64,000 nt of DNA from Martelella mediterranea. GTDB taxonomy: Bacteria > Pseudomonadota > Alphaproteobacteria > Rhizobiales > Rhizobiaceae. Below are positions 36,303 through 47,316 of the stretch, piece after piece. The stretch lies in the NCBI GenBank assembly GCA_003001975.1, contig PVUG01000019.1:1-64000 (forward strand). The letters are read 5' to 3'. The translations under genes were made by a program, and so were the position numbers. The notes under the pieces are model-generated. The model saw nothing but the letters and a program-made list of their open reading frames with translations. It had not been told where the DNA came from and did not search any database. The stretch's first letter is position 1, and each line of letters opens with the position of its first letter.

Positions 36303-37513
36303 CCCTCCGAGCGCTCGTCGATCACGGTGTCGTCGGCGGGTAGCGCATCAACGGGCTCAGCCTCGCGCGGTTCATCCTGGCCGGGTGTTCCGGTGCGCAC
36401 CGCTGCAGCCGAACGGCGGCGGGCGGGACCACGCTTGCGCAGCACCCTGACACGGCGGATACGGCGCGGGTCGGCGTCGAGAATATGCACCTCGAACCCC
36501 GGCAACGCCTGTATCACCTCGCCGCGCGCCGGTATCCGGCCGATGGCGGAGAAGATCAGGCCGCCAAGCGTATCCACATCGTCACCATGTTCGCCGATCT
36601 CGAAATCGGGGCCGATGGCTTCCGCGATGTCCTCAAGCTCGACGCGGGCATCGGCCAGGAACACATCCTCGGAGACGCGCGTAAACATCGCCTCCTCGCT
36701 GTCATGCTCGTCGTCGATCTCGCCGATCACCATCTCGACGATATCCTCGTGGGAAACGAGGCCGTCCGTGCCGCCATATTCGTCGATCACGAGCGCCATC
36801 TGGGTGCGGCCGGCCTGCATGCGCTGCAACAGATCAGACGCCAGCATCGACGGCGGGACGAACAGTACCGGCCGGATGATGCCGGCTTCGGCGACCGTCT
36901 TGTCGAGATTGACCTTGCCGAGATCGAGCGGGTTCTGCTGCGGTTTCGCGTGGCGCTCGGTCGGTTTGACCTCCGCGTTTCTGGCCGAAGCCGATTTGGC
37001 CGCATCCCGCGCATTTGCCGGCCGTGCACGCCGGCGGCCACGCGCCTGCTTGGACAGATAGGCGAGCAGGTCGCGGATATGCACCATGCCGCGCGGGTCA
37101 TCCAGCGTTTCGCAGAAGACCGGCATGCGCGAATGGCCGCAGTTTTCGAAAATCAGCAACAGATCGCCGATCGTGGTTCCCTGCTCGACCGCGTCGATAT
37201 CGGCGCGGGGCACCATCGTGTCCTCGACCCGCACCTCGCGGAAACGGAGAATATTGTTGAGCATTGCCCGTTCTTCGGGCGAGAAATCATTATCGCCTGC
37301 GCTCTCGGTCGAAAGCGCATCTTCCAGATCCTCGCGCAGGCGCGAAGAGCCGTTTCCGTTGCGCTTGAAGCGCAACAAAAGGCCCCGCAGCGGCGAGCCG
37401 ACATGTTTTTGAGGATTTTTGTCCGAGACCGGACTGTTGGGCTCGTCGAGTGTGGAGCCGTCTTCGGCATCCTGACCGCTGTCTGCTAGCGGCACTGTCT
37501 GTTGCTGGTTCAT
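36299..37513 (-). CDS. tlyC: CBS-domain hemolysin/CorC-type protein (TlyC)
   Basis: A 404-residue cytoplasmic CorC-like protein without the DUF21 membrane domain. It has a hydrophilic N-terminus of about 75 residues, and a CBS pair that includes RVEDTMVPRADIDAVEQGTT and ALVIDEYGGTDGLVSHEDIVE. Between them sits a long Arg/Ala-rich insert (around residues 160-205). The transporter-associated CorC_HlyC domain follows (LADARVELEDIAEAIG), and a basic Arg-rich tail ends the protein. Such proteins are linked to Mg/Co efflux. The gene lies between ybeY and lnt in a tight cluster. Confidence 0.9.
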   Translation of the reverse strand: MNQQQTVPLADSGQDAEDGSTLDEPNSPVSDKNPQKHVGSPLRGLLLRFKRNGNGSSRLREDLEDALSTESAGDNDFSPEERAMLNNILRFREVRVEDTMVPRADIDAVEQGTTIGDLLLIFENCGHSRMPVFCETLDDPRGMVHIRDLLAYLSKQARGRRRARPANARDAAKSASARNAEVKPTERHAKPQQNPLDLGKVNLDKTVAEAGIIRPVLFVPPSMLASDLLQRMQAGRTQMALVIDEYGGTDGLVSHEDIVEMVIGEIDDEHDSEEAMFTRVSEDVFLADARVELEDIAEAIGPDFEIGEHGDDVDTLGGLIFSAIGRIPARGEVIQALPGFEVHILDADPRRIRRVRVLRKRGPARRRSAAAVRTGTPGQDEPREAEPVDALPADDTVIDERSEG

Positions 37514-37526
37514 CGTTCCTTAGGCG

Positions 37527-38033
37527 TTAGAGAGGGTCACTGCCCTGATAAGGATCAGATAGGTCAAGTGTGGCAAGAATGCGAGTCTCCAGCCCCTCCA
37601 TAACCTCCGCTTCGTCGTTTTCGATATGATCATAACCCAAAAGATGCAGGAATCCATGCACCAGAAGATGGGTCAGATGATCGTCAAAGCTCTTTTCGAG
37701 CGCCTCGGCCTCGCGCGCAACCGTTTCAAAGGCAATCACGATATCGCCGAGCATCGGCCCCGGCATCTCGCCGGGAGCGACCGGAAAGGCCGGAAAGGAG
37801 AGCACATTCGTGGCGCTGTCCCTGTCCCGCCATTCAGCATTGATGTCGCGAATGGTCGCATCATCGGCAAACACCAGCGACAGTTCCGGCGCAGGCTGAG
37901 GAAAGGGCTGCCCTTCAACCTCTGCCAGATAATCGCCTGCTGCACTTATCACACGTGCAACAAAAGCCTCAAGCGCTTCCTCGCTGGGCCAGCCATCGGC
38001 TTCCCGGCTGACCTGATAGTCGAATTCACGCAT
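37527..38033 (-). CDS. ybeY: Endoribonuclease YbeY (rRNA maturation factor)
   Basis: A zinc-dependent RNase for 16S rRNA 3' maturation and ribosome quality control. The 168-residue product has the metal site HGFLHLLGYDH near residue 130 (three His) and the conserved NVLSFPAFP near 75. It begins 2 bases after the phoH stop, and tlyC follows 13 bases later, so all three are in one transcript. Confidence 0.95.
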   Translation of the reverse strand: MREFDYQVSREADGWPSEEALEAFVARVISAAGDYLAEVEGQPFPQPAPELSLVFADDATIRDINAEWRDRDSATNVLSFPAFPVAPGEMPGPMLGDIVIAFETVAREAEALEKSFDDHLTHLLVHGFLHLLGYDHIENDEAEVMEGLETRILATLDLSDPYQGSDPL

Positions 38034-38035
38034 CG

Positions 38036-39082
<1,047 letters not shown>

Positions 39083-39315
39083 GCGGTCCGGCTCCTTGTC
39101 AAAAGCAAATAACGCCACCTGTCAGCGCGAGCCTGACATGCGCAGCGTCCTTGTTGCGATACATAGGAAATCGTTCGGTCAACGACAGAGGTAAAGCGGC
39201 AGAAATGTGAGTCTTTATTCGCCAATCTCTCTTCATGGAGAAAGGCTAAACGCGAATCTGCACTTTGTGAAGCACATTTCAGACACGGCCCAAGATTTCA
39301 CCGCCCTGTCACAGA

Positions 39316-40722
39316 TCAACCGAGGCGGACCGCCGCCAGACTGTTGGCGCTGGCATCCGTCACTTTGACGCGCACCATATCGCCGACGGCAGCATCACCG
39401 GCATCGATCACCACCGATTGCAGCCACGGCGAACGGCCGACCAGCTGTCCGGGATTGCGGCCGGGTTTTTCGAGCAGAATATCCATTTCCATGCCGATCC
39501 GCGACTGCGCGAATTCAAGCTGCTGACGCGACAGCAGCGCCTGCAGCCTCTGCAGCCGTTCGGATTTTTCGGCTTCCGGCACCTGACCGCCAAGCTTGGC
39601 GCCGGGCGTGCCCGGACGGGGTGAATACTTGAACGAAAACGCCTGCGCGTAACGCACCTTTTCAACGAGATCGAGCGTCGCCTGAAAATCCTCTTCCGTC
39701 TCGCCGGGAAAACCGACGATGAAATCGCCCGACAGGGCGATATCCGGCCGGGCGGCGCGAATGCGCTCGATCAGCGCAAGATATTCCTCGGCCGTGTGGC
39801 GACGGTTCATCACCTTCAGGATACGGTCGGAACCGGCCTGAACCGGCAGATGCAGATAGGGCATCAGCTCCGGCAGCTCCCGGTGGGCGGCCATCAGCGT
39901 CTCGTCCATGTCGCGCGGATGGCTGGTGGTGTAGCGCAACCGGTCGATACCATCGACGGCGGCAAGGTCGAACAGAAGCGCGCCAAGCCCCCATTCCGCG
40001 CCATCCGGCCCCTCGCCATGCCAGGCGTTGACGTTCTGGCCGAGCAGCGTGATTTCGCGCACGCCGTTTTCGGCAAGCCGCCTGGCCTCATCGACAATCT
40101 GTTTGCGCGAGCGGGAAATTTCCGCGCCGCGCGTATAGGGCACCACACAGAAGGTGCAGAACTTGTCGCAGCCTTCCTGCACCGTCAGAAATGCCGAAAC
40201 ATTCTTCGGGCGGGAGCCGCGTTCCTTCTTCGGCAGGTAGTCGAACTTGTCCTCGACCGCGTATTCGGTATCGACCACGCGCTCGCCGGACTTGGCGCGG
40301 CGCAGCGCATCGGGAAGCCGGTGATAGGTCTGGGGGCCGATAACCACATTGACATCCGGCGCACGGCGCAGGATTTCCTCGCCCTCGGCCTGGGCGACAC
40401 AGCCGGCAACGCCGATCAGCGTTTCCCGCCCTTCCCGCTCACGCGAAATCTTCAGTTCGCGATAGCGCCCGAGCGCGGAATAAACCTTTTCCGCCGCCTT
40501 TTCACGGATGTGACAGGTGTTGAGCAGGATCAGATCGGCATCCTCGATCACCTCGGTCGGCTGATAGCCGTCGGCGGCCAGCGCCTCGCCCATGCGCTCG
40601 CTGTCATAGACATTCATCTGACAGCCATAGGTCTTGATGAACACCTTGCGCTGGTTGGTTGCAGGGCGCTGATTGGTTGCAGGCGCGTCCTGCCGGGTCA
40701 ATGTCGTCGTTTCCTGTGTCAT
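39316..40722 (-). CDS. miaB: tRNA-2-methylthio-N6-dimethylallyladenosine synthase
   Basis: A radical-SAM methylthiotransferase that modifies A37 of tRNAs. The 468-residue product has the N-terminal MTTase domain ([15 protein letters not shown] near 30 and [14 protein letters not shown] near 66). The radical-SAM cluster [15 protein letters not shown] is near residue 185, and a C-terminal TRAM domain ends the protein ([18 protein letters not shown]). It has a repetitive N-terminus ([12 protein letters not shown]). It lies between olsA and phoH. Confidence 0.96.
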   Translation of the reverse strand: MTQETTTLTRQDAPATNQRPATNQRKVFIKTYGCQMNVYDSERMGEALAADGYQPTEVIEDADLILLNTCHIREKAAEKVYSALGRYRELKISREREGRETLIGVAGCVAQAEGEEILRRAPDVNVVIGPQTYHRLPDALRRAKSGERVVDTEYAVEDKFDYLPKKERGSRPKNVSAFLTVQEGCDKFCTFCVVPYTRGAEISRSRKQIVDEARRLAENGVREITLLGQNVNAWHGEGPDGAEWGLGALLFDLAAVDGIDRLRYTTSHPRDMDETLMAAHRELPELMPYLHLPVQAGSDRILKVMNRRHTAEEYLALIERIRAARPDIALSGDFIVGFPGETEEDFQATLDLVEKVRYAQAFSFKYSPRPGTPGAKLGGQVPEAEKSERLQRLQALLSRQQLEFAQSRIGMEMDILLEKPGRNPGQLVGRSPWLQSVVIDAGDAAVGDMVRVKVTDASANSLAAVRLG

Positions 40723-40796
40723 GGCGGGCCTTTTAACGTGGTTTCGCCTTGGAGAAAATGAAAAAATGCGTGAGCGGGCAAGGCCTCGATATGCCT

Positions 40797-41582
40797 TCAG
40801 CGCCCGCTCAGCCGTTCGGCAAGAAGCGTGCGCATGCGCTCTTCAACCTCGGCTGCGGCCTGCTTGCGCTTTGTCCCCGCCTCGAAGGTCACACTCTCGC
40901 CGAAACAGACATCGACATCGAGCGCCCGCGCCCTGATGACCCCGGCTAGCGACGGCAGCATTTCGACATCGCCCGGCCAGGATACGACAGAACGCTTGAA
41001 ACGGCCCATCGGCATGCCCTGAATACCGGTATAGGCCACGGCAACCGGCTGGACGTGGACCGTGCCGTCGGGCGAGAACGGTACCGCGCTCGAAGCCGCG
41101 CCGAACAGCGAATATTTCAGCGGCAGCAGACGATTACCGTCGGATGTCGTGCCTTCGGGAAACAGGATGATGATTTCGCCGGCGGCCAGCCGTTCGGCAA
41201 TCGAGTTGATCTGACGGCCGGTTCCGCGCTTGTCGGCGCGTTCGATGAACACCGAATTCTGCAGCCGTGCAAAAAGGCCGAAGATCGGCCATGAACGCAC
41301 TTCCGACTTGGCGATGAAAGCGACATCGGCAACCCGCCCGAGCACGATGATATCGAGCCAGCTGGTGTGGTTTGCCGACAGCATCAGCGGCCGCTGCGTT
41401 TCGATCTCGCCATGGACATGAATGCGGATCCCCAGCACGAAACAGGCCACCATATGCCAGTAACGCGGCATTTTGCGTGCAAGCGTCCACCCGCGCCAAA
41501 GGGCCAGGATCTGCAGGGGCGAGAGAATCACCGTGGCAAGGAACAGCGCAAGCGCGACATAGGCATAACGCAGCCAGATCAT
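40797..41582 (-). CDS. olsA: Lyso-ornithine lipid O-acyltransferase OlsA (PlsC family)
   Basis: Completes ornithine lipid by acylating the hydroxyl of lyso-ornithine lipid. The 261-residue protein has an N-terminal membrane helix ([20 protein letters not shown]), the acyltransferase HX4D motif [10 protein letters not shown] near residue 75, and [15 protein letters not shown] near 145. The position between miaB and a mur gene matches the olsA locus of Sinorhizobium, as I recall it, and the window also encodes olsB. The start at 41582 (MIWLRYAYV) begins the anchor. A plain 1-acyl-glycerol-3-phosphate acyltransferase (plsC) is the alternative. Confidence 0.8.
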   Translation of the reverse strand: MIWLRYAYVALALFLATVILSPLQILALWRGWTLARKMPRYWHMVACFVLGIRIHVHGEIETQRPLMLSANHTSWLDIIVLGRVADVAFIAKSEVRSWPIFGLFARLQNSVFIERADKRGTGRQINSIAERLAAGEIIILFPEGTTSDGNRLLPLKYSLFGAASSAVPFSPDGTVHVQPVAVAYTGIQGMPMGRFKRSVVSWPGDVEMLPSLAGVIRARALDVDVCFGESVTFEAGTKRKQAAAEVEERMRTLLAERLSGR

Positions 41583-41622
41583 CGCCCGAACGACCTCCGG
41601 CTCGCCGGATGAGCGCCGGCAA

Positions 41623-42051
41623 TCACTCGCTGCGGCCCTTGATCGGAACGCCGTAGAGTTCCAGCCGGTGATCCACGAGCTTGAGGCCGTATTCACGCGC
41701 GATGCGCTCCTGCAGGGCCTCGATTTCCGGAGACTGGAACTCGATCACCACGCCGCTTTTCAGGTCGATCAGGTGGTCATGATGTTCTTCCGGCACGGTC
41801 TCATAGCGCGAACGGCCATCGCGAAAATCATGGCGCGCGATGATCCCGGCATCCTCGAACAGCTTCAGCGTGCGGTAGACGGTCGAAATCGAAATCCGCG
41901 AATCAATGCCTGCGGCGCGGTTATAGAGTTCCTCGACATCGGGATGGTCCTGCGCCTGCTGCAGAACGCGCGCGACAATACGGCGCTGTTCGGTCATGCG
42001 CATGCCGCGTTCGGCACAGATTTCCTCAAGTGTTCTCGGCAGATCCGTCAT
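41623..42051 (-). CDS. mur: Fur-family regulator, probably Mur (manganese uptake regulator)
   Basis: A 142-residue metal-responsive repressor. The winged helix covers MRMTEQRRIVARVLQQ to SISTVYRTLKLFEDAGI. The metal-binding HHDHLIDLKSGVVIEF lies near residue 88. In rhizobia the Fur homologue responds to manganese and is called Mur; the sequence and its neighbourhood (olsA downstream, rimI-tsaB upstream) fit that gene. A true iron Fur cannot be excluded from sequence alone. It lacks the C-terminal CxxC zinc site found in many Fur proteins. Confidence 0.85.
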   Translation of the reverse strand: MTDLPRTLEEICAERGMRMTEQRRIVARVLQQAQDHPDVEELYNRAAGIDSRISISTVYRTLKLFEDAGIIARHDFRDGRSRYETVPEEHHDHLIDLKSGVVIEFQSPEIEALQERIAREYGLKLVDHRLELYGVPIKGRSE

Positions 42052-42107
42052 TTACCCTACCGGCCGGGCGCACCGGCAACCTCCAGAATACCGTCTTCGA
42101 CTTCGGG

Positions 42108-42599
42108 TTATCCGAGATCGCGCCGCAAGACAAGCGCGGTCGAACGGGTTCCGTCATCATGTGCATAATAGGCCTTGCGGCGGCCCACTTCAAAGAAACC
42201 GAGCTTGCGATAAAGACCGAGTGCGGCGTCGTTCTGGCTATCGACCTCCAGCAACATATAGGCCGCACCGCGCGTGCGGGCCTCCTGCATGGTCGCCACC
42301 ATCAGCCGCCAGCCCACGCCATTGCGGACATAATCCGGACCGACGCAAAGGGTGAGAATTTCAGATTCCTCGCCAACACTGCGCGCCAGAACGAAGCCGG
42401 ACGCCGGCGGGTTGATCACCCTGTTCATATGCCGGGCAATGTGGCCGAAAACCGGTTTCTGCCCCAGCAGCCTGCGCAACTCACCGGCGCTCCAGGCATG
42501 GCTAAACCGCCTGCGGTGAATATCGGCGGCCAGACCCAGATGCTCATCAGTCAACGGGAACAGGTCGATTTCCGGCGGTCGTTTCAAAAACGGAAGCAT
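42108..42599 (-). CDS. rimI: Ribosomal protein S18-alanine N-acetyltransferase
   Basis: A 163-residue GNAT acetyltransferase. The acetyl-CoA site is LCVGPDYVRNGVGWRLMVATM near residue 90 (variant of RxxGxG), followed by LEVDSQNDAALGLYRKLGF and the usual FxxVGRRKAYYAHDDG near 135. Its partner gene tsaB is directly upstream, a very common pairing in bacteria. The N-terminus (MLPFLKRPPEIDLFPL) is slightly extended. Confidence 0.9.
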   Translation of the reverse strand: MLPFLKRPPEIDLFPLTDEHLGLAADIHRRRFSHAWSAGELRRLLGQKPVFGHIARHMNRVINPPASGFVLARSVGEESEILTLCVGPDYVRNGVGWRLMVATMQEARTRGAAYMLLEVDSQNDAALGLYRKLGFFEVGRRKAYYAHDDGTRSTALVLRRDLG

Positions 42600-42613
42600 G
42601 GCAAATCCGGTCG

Positions 42614-43267
42614 TCAGCGACGGGCAACGGCAAAGCCGCTCTGAGGCTTGGCATCGGGCGCGCGCAGATAAAGCGGGCTTACCGGCGCGCCAGGCAAGGC
42701 TTCAACACCAAGCCGTGCGATCGATTCAATGTCAGCCTGCACCACATCGGCACCGGTCTCAAGACCTGCGGCCACAGCGCCGCTGCCGAAAGCGACGGCC
42801 TGATAATCGCGCATCAGGCCGTCAAGTGCCTCATAGGCATAGGCGGCTGGCGCGGTCAGCGCCTTGCCGTCAGCGGCAAAAATCTGGGCATAGGCCTCGC
42901 CGCGGCGGGCATCGATCGTGGCCAGCACAGCATGGCCGCCGGCAAGGGCTTGCGCCTGAAAGGCAATCGCGGCCAGAGCGGACACGCCGACGCATTCGGC
43001 CTTTGTGGCCAGCGCGAATGCGCGCGCGGCCGAAACGCCGACCCGGATGCCCGTAAACGAGCCCGGGCCGATATTGACCGCCACCCGGTCAAAACCCGCA
43101 GGCGCCTTTCCGGCGTCCTGCAGCGTCGTATCGATCACCGCCATCAGCCGTTCAGCGTGGCCCTTGCCGATCGTCTCGACGTTACGCGACAGCACCGCGC
43201 CACTTTCGGAATCGAAAAGGCATGCAGCGCAATCCGCCTGAGCCGTATCGAGCGCCAGTATCAGCAT
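42614..43267 (-). CDS. tsaB: tRNA threonylcarbamoyladenosine biosynthesis protein TsaB
   Basis: A TsaD partner in t6A37 synthesis. The 217-residue protein begins MLILALDTAQADCAACLFD, with the ASKHA phosphate-1 motif, and contains NIGPGSFTGIRVGVSAARAF near residue 68, the signature of the TsaB/TsaD family. It lacks the TsaD metal histidines, as expected for TsaB. It leads into rimI 14 bases downstream. Confidence 0.93.
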   Translation of the reverse strand: MLILALDTAQADCAACLFDSESGAVLSRNVETIGKGHAERLMAVIDTTLQDAGKAPAGFDRVAVNIGPGSFTGIRVGVSAARAFALATKAECVGVSALAAIAFQAQALAGGHAVLATIDARRGEAYAQIFAADGKALTAPAAYAYEALDGLMRDYQAVAFGSGAVAAGLETGADVVQADIESIARLGVEALPGAPVSPLYLRAPDAKPQSGFAVARR

Positions 43268-43311
43268 TCCGGACCTTTCAGAACCGCCTTGGAACCGTCG
43301 TCAAGCCTTTG

Positions 43312-43875
43312 TCAGACGGCTTCGACATGCTCCACTTCGGGCACGAAGTGATGCAGCAGGTTCTGAACGCCATGCTTCAGCGTCGCCGTCGAGGAGGGGC
43401 AACCCGAGCAGGCGCCGCGCATGTTGAGAAACACCGTCCCCTCGCGGTAGCCGCGGAAGGTGATATCGCCACCGTCCTGGGCGACGGCCGGACGCACACG
43501 GGTCTCCAGCAGTTCCTTGATCGTGGCAACGAGGGTCTCGTCGCCATCATCGAAGAATTCCTCGCCGTCATCGTCTTCCACCTGTGGCGCATTACCGGCC
43601 ATGACCGGCGCACCGGACATGAAATGCTCCATGATGGCGCCGAGAATGGCGGGTTTGAGATGCTGCCATTCGGCATCGCCCTTGGTGACGGCGACGAAAT
43701 CATAGCCGAACATCACACCTTCCACGCCGGGCACGGCAAAAAGCCGGGTCGCGAGCGGCGAGACGATCGCATCATCGGCAGAGCGGAAATCCGCATTGCC
43801 GCTTTCCATCACCACCTTGCCGGGCAGGAATTTCAGGGTCGCCGGGTTCGGCGTCGTTTCGGTCTGGATGAACAT
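43312..43875 (-). CDS. NifU/Nfu-type iron-sulfur scaffold protein
   Basis: A 187-residue Nfu carrier. It has an N-terminal Nfu_N domain (TPNPATLKFLPGKVV near residue 8) and a C-terminal NifU domain (VRPAVAQDGGDITFRGY near 120) ending in the cluster motif ACSGCPSSTATLKHGV. An acidic linker (EDDDGEEFFDDGDE) joins them. The start ATG at 43875 has GGAG six bases ahead, while two upstream starts in the same frame overlap that site. It delivers Fe-S clusters to target proteins; miaB in this cluster is one possible client. Confidence 0.9.
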   Translation of the reverse strand: MFIQTETTPNPATLKFLPGKVVMESGNADFRSADDAIVSPLATRLFAVPGVEGVMFGYDFVAVTKGDAEWQHLKPAILGAIMEHFMSGAPVMAGNAPQVEDDDGEEFFDDGDETLVATIKELLETRVRPAVAQDGGDITFRGYREGTVFLNMRGACSGCPSSTATLKHGVQNLLHHFVPEVEHVEAV

Positions 43876-43949
43876 TCTCATCTCCAAATCTTGTCGTATC
43901 GGGCGCTTTGCCCTTTATATCGGCGCTTTGACGCTCAACCGCAAGGGCG

Positions 43950-44441
43950 TCAGCACAACGCGTCGATATCGGCATCGTCCAGCCCGTCGGGCAGAACGGT
44001 CACAGGAATGGTGAAGGCCTTGCCACGGCCTGCAAGCAGCGAGACCAGCGGCCCCGGCCCGTCCTTGGCCGCACCGGCGGCCAGAACCAGGATGGCAATA
44101 TCGCGGTCGTCCTCGACGACGGCGTTGATTTCGTCGGAACGATCACCCTCGCGGATGACGATTTCCGGCTCCACGCCGATGGACTCACGCGCCGCCTCGG
44201 CCGCCTTGTTGACAATCGCCTCGGCCTCTTCGCGGGCCTCGGCGCGCATGAATTCCTGCACGCCGATCCACTGCTGGACATCGTGTTCGGGGATCACATA
44301 GCAGAGCACCAGCCCGCCATTGGAATTCTTGGCGCGCCGCCCGGCATAACGCACCGCGCGGCTGCATTCCGGCGTATCGTCGACAATGGCCATGAATTTT
44401 CGGCGATGTCCGGCTTCGCCGGAAAGTCGTTTGGAAACCAT
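43950..44441 (-). CDS. Universal stress protein (UspA family)
   Basis: A 163-residue USP-domain protein: KFMAIVDDTPECSRAVRYAGR near residue 15, GGLVLCYVIPEHD near 42, and a C-terminal strand-loop VLAAGAAKDGPGPLVSLLAGRGKAFTIPVTVLP. The last segment has the shape of the G-x2-G-x9-G(S/T) nucleotide site in a degenerate form, so ATP binding is uncertain. It lies between trpS and nfu on the same strand, as in other Rhizobiales. The start at 44441 is the ATG before SKRLSGEAGHRRKF. Confidence 0.85.
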   Translation of the reverse strand: MVSKRLSGEAGHRRKFMAIVDDTPECSRAVRYAGRRAKNSNGGLVLCYVIPEHDVQQWIGVQEFMRAEAREEAEAIVNKAAEAARESIGVEPEIVIREGDRSDEINAVVEDDRDIAILVLAAGAAKDGPGPLVSLLAGRGKAFTIPVTVLPDGLDDADIDALC

Positions 44442-44588
44442 GTTTTCGAAACTCCAATTATCCAGCACGGTACCGCTCAAAAAGCCCGGCGCCCAAACGC
44501 CGGACCGGGCACGATACACCGTTGCGGCGAACGCCCCTGCAAGCAGTCCGAACACGGCATCATAACACAGATGACGCAAAAACAAGCG

Positions 44589-45650
44589 TCAGAGAAGACC
44601 GACGATCTCGTGAACATCCTTCATCGTCTTTTCGGCGATGGCCCCTGCCCGTTCCGATCCGTCCTTCAGGACGGCATCGATATGGGCCGGATCAGCGATC
44701 AGACGGCGCATCTCGGCATTGACCGGCGAGAGCACGGAAACGGCCAGTTCGGCCAGCGCCGGCTTGAACTGCGAGAACTGCTGACCGCCGTATTCGGCAA
44801 GGACATCGGCCTTTGTCCGGTCGGAAAGGGCAGCAAAGATACCGACGAGATTGTCAGCCTCGGGACGGCCCTTCAGACCATCGACTTCGCTCGGCAGCGC
44901 GTCCGGGTCGGTCTTGGCCTTGCGGATCTTGCGGGCGACGGTGTCGGCGTCATCGGTCAGATTGATGCGCGACAGGTCCGACGGATCGGATTTCGACATT
45001 TTCTTCGAACCGTCCTTCAGGCTCATCACGCGCGGCGCCGGCCCCTCGATCAGCGGCTCGACCATCGGGAAATAGGCATGCACCGGCTGATCGCCCACGG
45101 TGATGTCAACACCCTTTCCGATCTCCTTGATCTTCTTTGCAAAATCAAGATTGAACTTCATCGCGATGTCGCGGGTCAGTTCAAGATGCTGCTTCTGGTC
45201 ATCGCCAACCGGCACATGGGTGGCGCGATAGACCAGAATGTCCGCCGCCATCAGGCTCGGATAGGCCAGCAGACCGAGCGAGGCGTTTTCGCGGTCCTTG
45301 CCGGCCTTGTCCTTGAACTGGGTCATCCGGTTCATCCAGCCGATCCGGGCCACGCAATTGAAAATCCAGGCCAGTTCGGCGTGCTGCGGCACGGCGGACT
45401 GGTTGAAGACGATATGCTTTTCCGGATCGATACCGGCGGCAAGATAAGCCGCCGTGATCGCGCGCGTCTGGCCTTTCAGGTCGTCATGGACGAGCTGCGC
45501 GGTGATCGAATGCATGTCGACAACGCAGTAGATGCAGTCCATCTGGTCCTGCAGCGCAACGAACTTGCGCAATGCGCCGAGATAATTGCCGAGATGGAGA
45601 TTACCGGTCGGCTGTACGCCGGAGAAGATTTGCGGCTTGAATTCACTCAT
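44589..45650 (-). CDS. trpS: Tryptophanyl-tRNA synthetase
   Basis: Charges tRNA-Trp. The 353-residue class I synthetase has the HIGH-type motif [12 protein letters not shown] near residue 16 and the KMSKS motif [18 protein letters not shown] near 210. The start at 45650 ([16 protein letters not shown]) is the ATG that opens the conserved region; an upstream in-frame ATG at 45713 adds 21 basic residues. murJ lies upstream on the same strand. Confidence 0.96.
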   Translation of the reverse strand: MSEFKPQIFSGVQPTGNLHLGNYLGALRKFVALQDQMDCIYCVVDMHSITAQLVHDDLKGQTRAITAAYLAAGIDPEKHIVFNQSAVPQHAELAWIFNCVARIGWMNRMTQFKDKAGKDRENASLGLLAYPSLMAADILVYRATHVPVGDDQKQHLELTRDIAMKFNLDFAKKIKEIGKGVDITVGDQPVHAYFPMVEPLIEGPAPRVMSLKDGSKKMSKSDPSDLSRINLTDDADTVARKIRKAKTDPDALPSEVDGLKGRPEADNLVGIFAALSDRTKADVLAEYGGQQFSQFKPALAELAVSVLSPVNAEMRRLIADPAHIDAVLKDGSERAGAIAEKTMKDVHEIVGLL

Positions 45651-45747
45651 GTCATGGTCTCTTTCGGACGGGTGGAAGGCCCGGTCTGTTAAATATCGAC
45701 AGCGCTTATGCACCGCCGGCAGCAGCAGGTCAAACGGCGAAGCCGGC

Positions 45748-47316
45748 CTAGCCCTTGCCGCGCCGCTTCACCAGACGGCCGAGCAGAGCCCGGTTGACAC
45801 CGCCGGTTGCCAGAACGAGGCCGAAATAGACAACCGCCGCAAGCCCCAGCAGGATCAGGAGGCCGCCGAGCTGCTGCAGGAAGGCTGCTTCCGGCGCAAA
45901 CCAGCCGGACATCCGCCCCGCCGCCAGCCGCACCGCCACCGCCATGACAACAGCGCTTGCGATGATCAGCGGTCCGCGGCGCATCAGCAGCTTGTCGAAG
46001 CGCAACTGCCCGGTGATGATCAGGGTTGCGGCCAGCAGCAGCACATTGGTCCAGCCCGAGACCACTTCCGCCAGCGCAATGCCCCGTTCGGCAAGAACCG
46101 GAAACAGCGATATCGCCAGCGCCGAGTTGATCACCACGGCCACCAGCGTGAAGCGCATCGGCAGCTTGGTATTCTCGCGCGCATAAAACGCCGGTTGCAG
46201 CGCCTTGGTCAGCGCAAAGGCCGGAAGGCCGAAAGCGTAGACGGTCATGATCGCGGCCACCAGCGCCGTCGTCTCCGGCCCGAACGCCCCGCGCTCATAA
46301 AGCACGCGGGTAATTTCCGGCGAGATCACCATCAGCCCGAAGGCCGCCGGCACCGTCAGAAACAGCACGAATTCGATGGTGCGGTTCTGGATATGCGAGG
46401 CTTCGGGCGCATTGCCAGCCTTCAAAGCGCGGGAAAGTTCCGGCAACAGCACAACGCCGCCGGCAACGCCAACGACGCCGAGCGGCAACTGGTAAAGCCG
46501 GTCGGCATATTGCAGAGCGGAGATCGCACCATCCTTGCCGGAAGCCACCGCCTGGCCGATGATCTGGTTGATCTGGATGACACCGCCGGTGACGGCGGCA
46601 GGCACCGCCAGCGCCACCAGACGCCGGATCTTCGGGGTGATCTTCGGCAGGCGGAAGGTCAGCCGCATGCCGGCGCGGCGCACATCGAAATAGACAACGC
46701 CGAGCTGGATGATACCTGCGGCAAGAACACCCCACGACAGGTTGCGCGCCATATGCTCGGGATCGGCATTCACCGAAATGCCATAGGCCAGCACGCCGAT
46801 CAGCACGAAATTGAGAAACACCGGCGCAATCGCGGCGGCGAAATAGCGGTGCAGCGAATTCAGCATGCCGCTCATCATCGCCATCAGCGACATGCAGATC
46901 AGATAGGGAAACATGACCGAGGCGAGCCGCACGGTCATCTCGAATTTTTCCACGTCATCGGCAAAGCCCGGCGCGATGATGAAGCGCACGAGAAGCGGCA
47001 TCGCCAGTTCCATCACCACGGTGATGACGAACAGAAAGGAAAACAGAACGCCGAAAACCTGTTCGGAAAAGCGCTTGGCGCCGTCAACGCCGTTTTCCTC
47101 GATCTCCCTGGAAAACAGCGGCACGAAGGCGGCATTGAAAGCCCCTTCGGCAAACAGCCGGCGAAACAGGTTTGGAAAGCGGAAGGCGGCGTAAAAAACG
47201 TCGGCCATGGCGCCATTGCCGAGGGCTGCCGCCATCATCGTCTCGCGGGCGAAGCCCAGCAGCCTGCTTGCGAATGTCGCGCCGCCAACGGTGGCGAACT
47301 TGCCGACGAGGCTCAT
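45748..47316 (-). CDS. murJ: Lipid II flippase MurJ
   Basis: Moves lipid II across the inner membrane for peptidoglycan synthesis. The 522-residue product is polytopic with about 14 helices. It begins [33 protein letters not shown], the conserved first helices of the MviN family, and later has [17 protein letters not shown]. Its ATG shares ATGA with the glnD stop, so it is coupled to glnD, the usual rhizobial order glnD-murJ-trpS. Confidence 0.95.
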   Translation of the reverse strand: MSLVGKFATVGGATFASRLLGFARETMMAAALGNGAMADVFYAAFRFPNLFRRLFAEGAFNAAFVPLFSREIEENGVDGAKRFSEQVFGVLFSFLFVITVVMELAMPLLVRFIIAPGFADDVEKFEMTVRLASVMFPYLICMSLMAMMSGMLNSLHRYFAAAIAPVFLNFVLIGVLAYGISVNADPEHMARNLSWGVLAAGIIQLGVVYFDVRRAGMRLTFRLPKITPKIRRLVALAVPAAVTGGVIQINQIIGQAVASGKDGAISALQYADRLYQLPLGVVGVAGGVVLLPELSRALKAGNAPEASHIQNRTIEFVLFLTVPAAFGLMVISPEITRVLYERGAFGPETTALVAAIMTVYAFGLPAFALTKALQPAFYARENTKLPMRFTLVAVVINSALAISLFPVLAERGIALAEVVSGWTNVLLLAATLIITGQLRFDKLLMRRGPLIIASAVVMAVAVRLAAGRMSGWFAPEAAFLQQLGGLLILLGLAAVVYFGLVLATGGVNRALLGRLVKRRGKG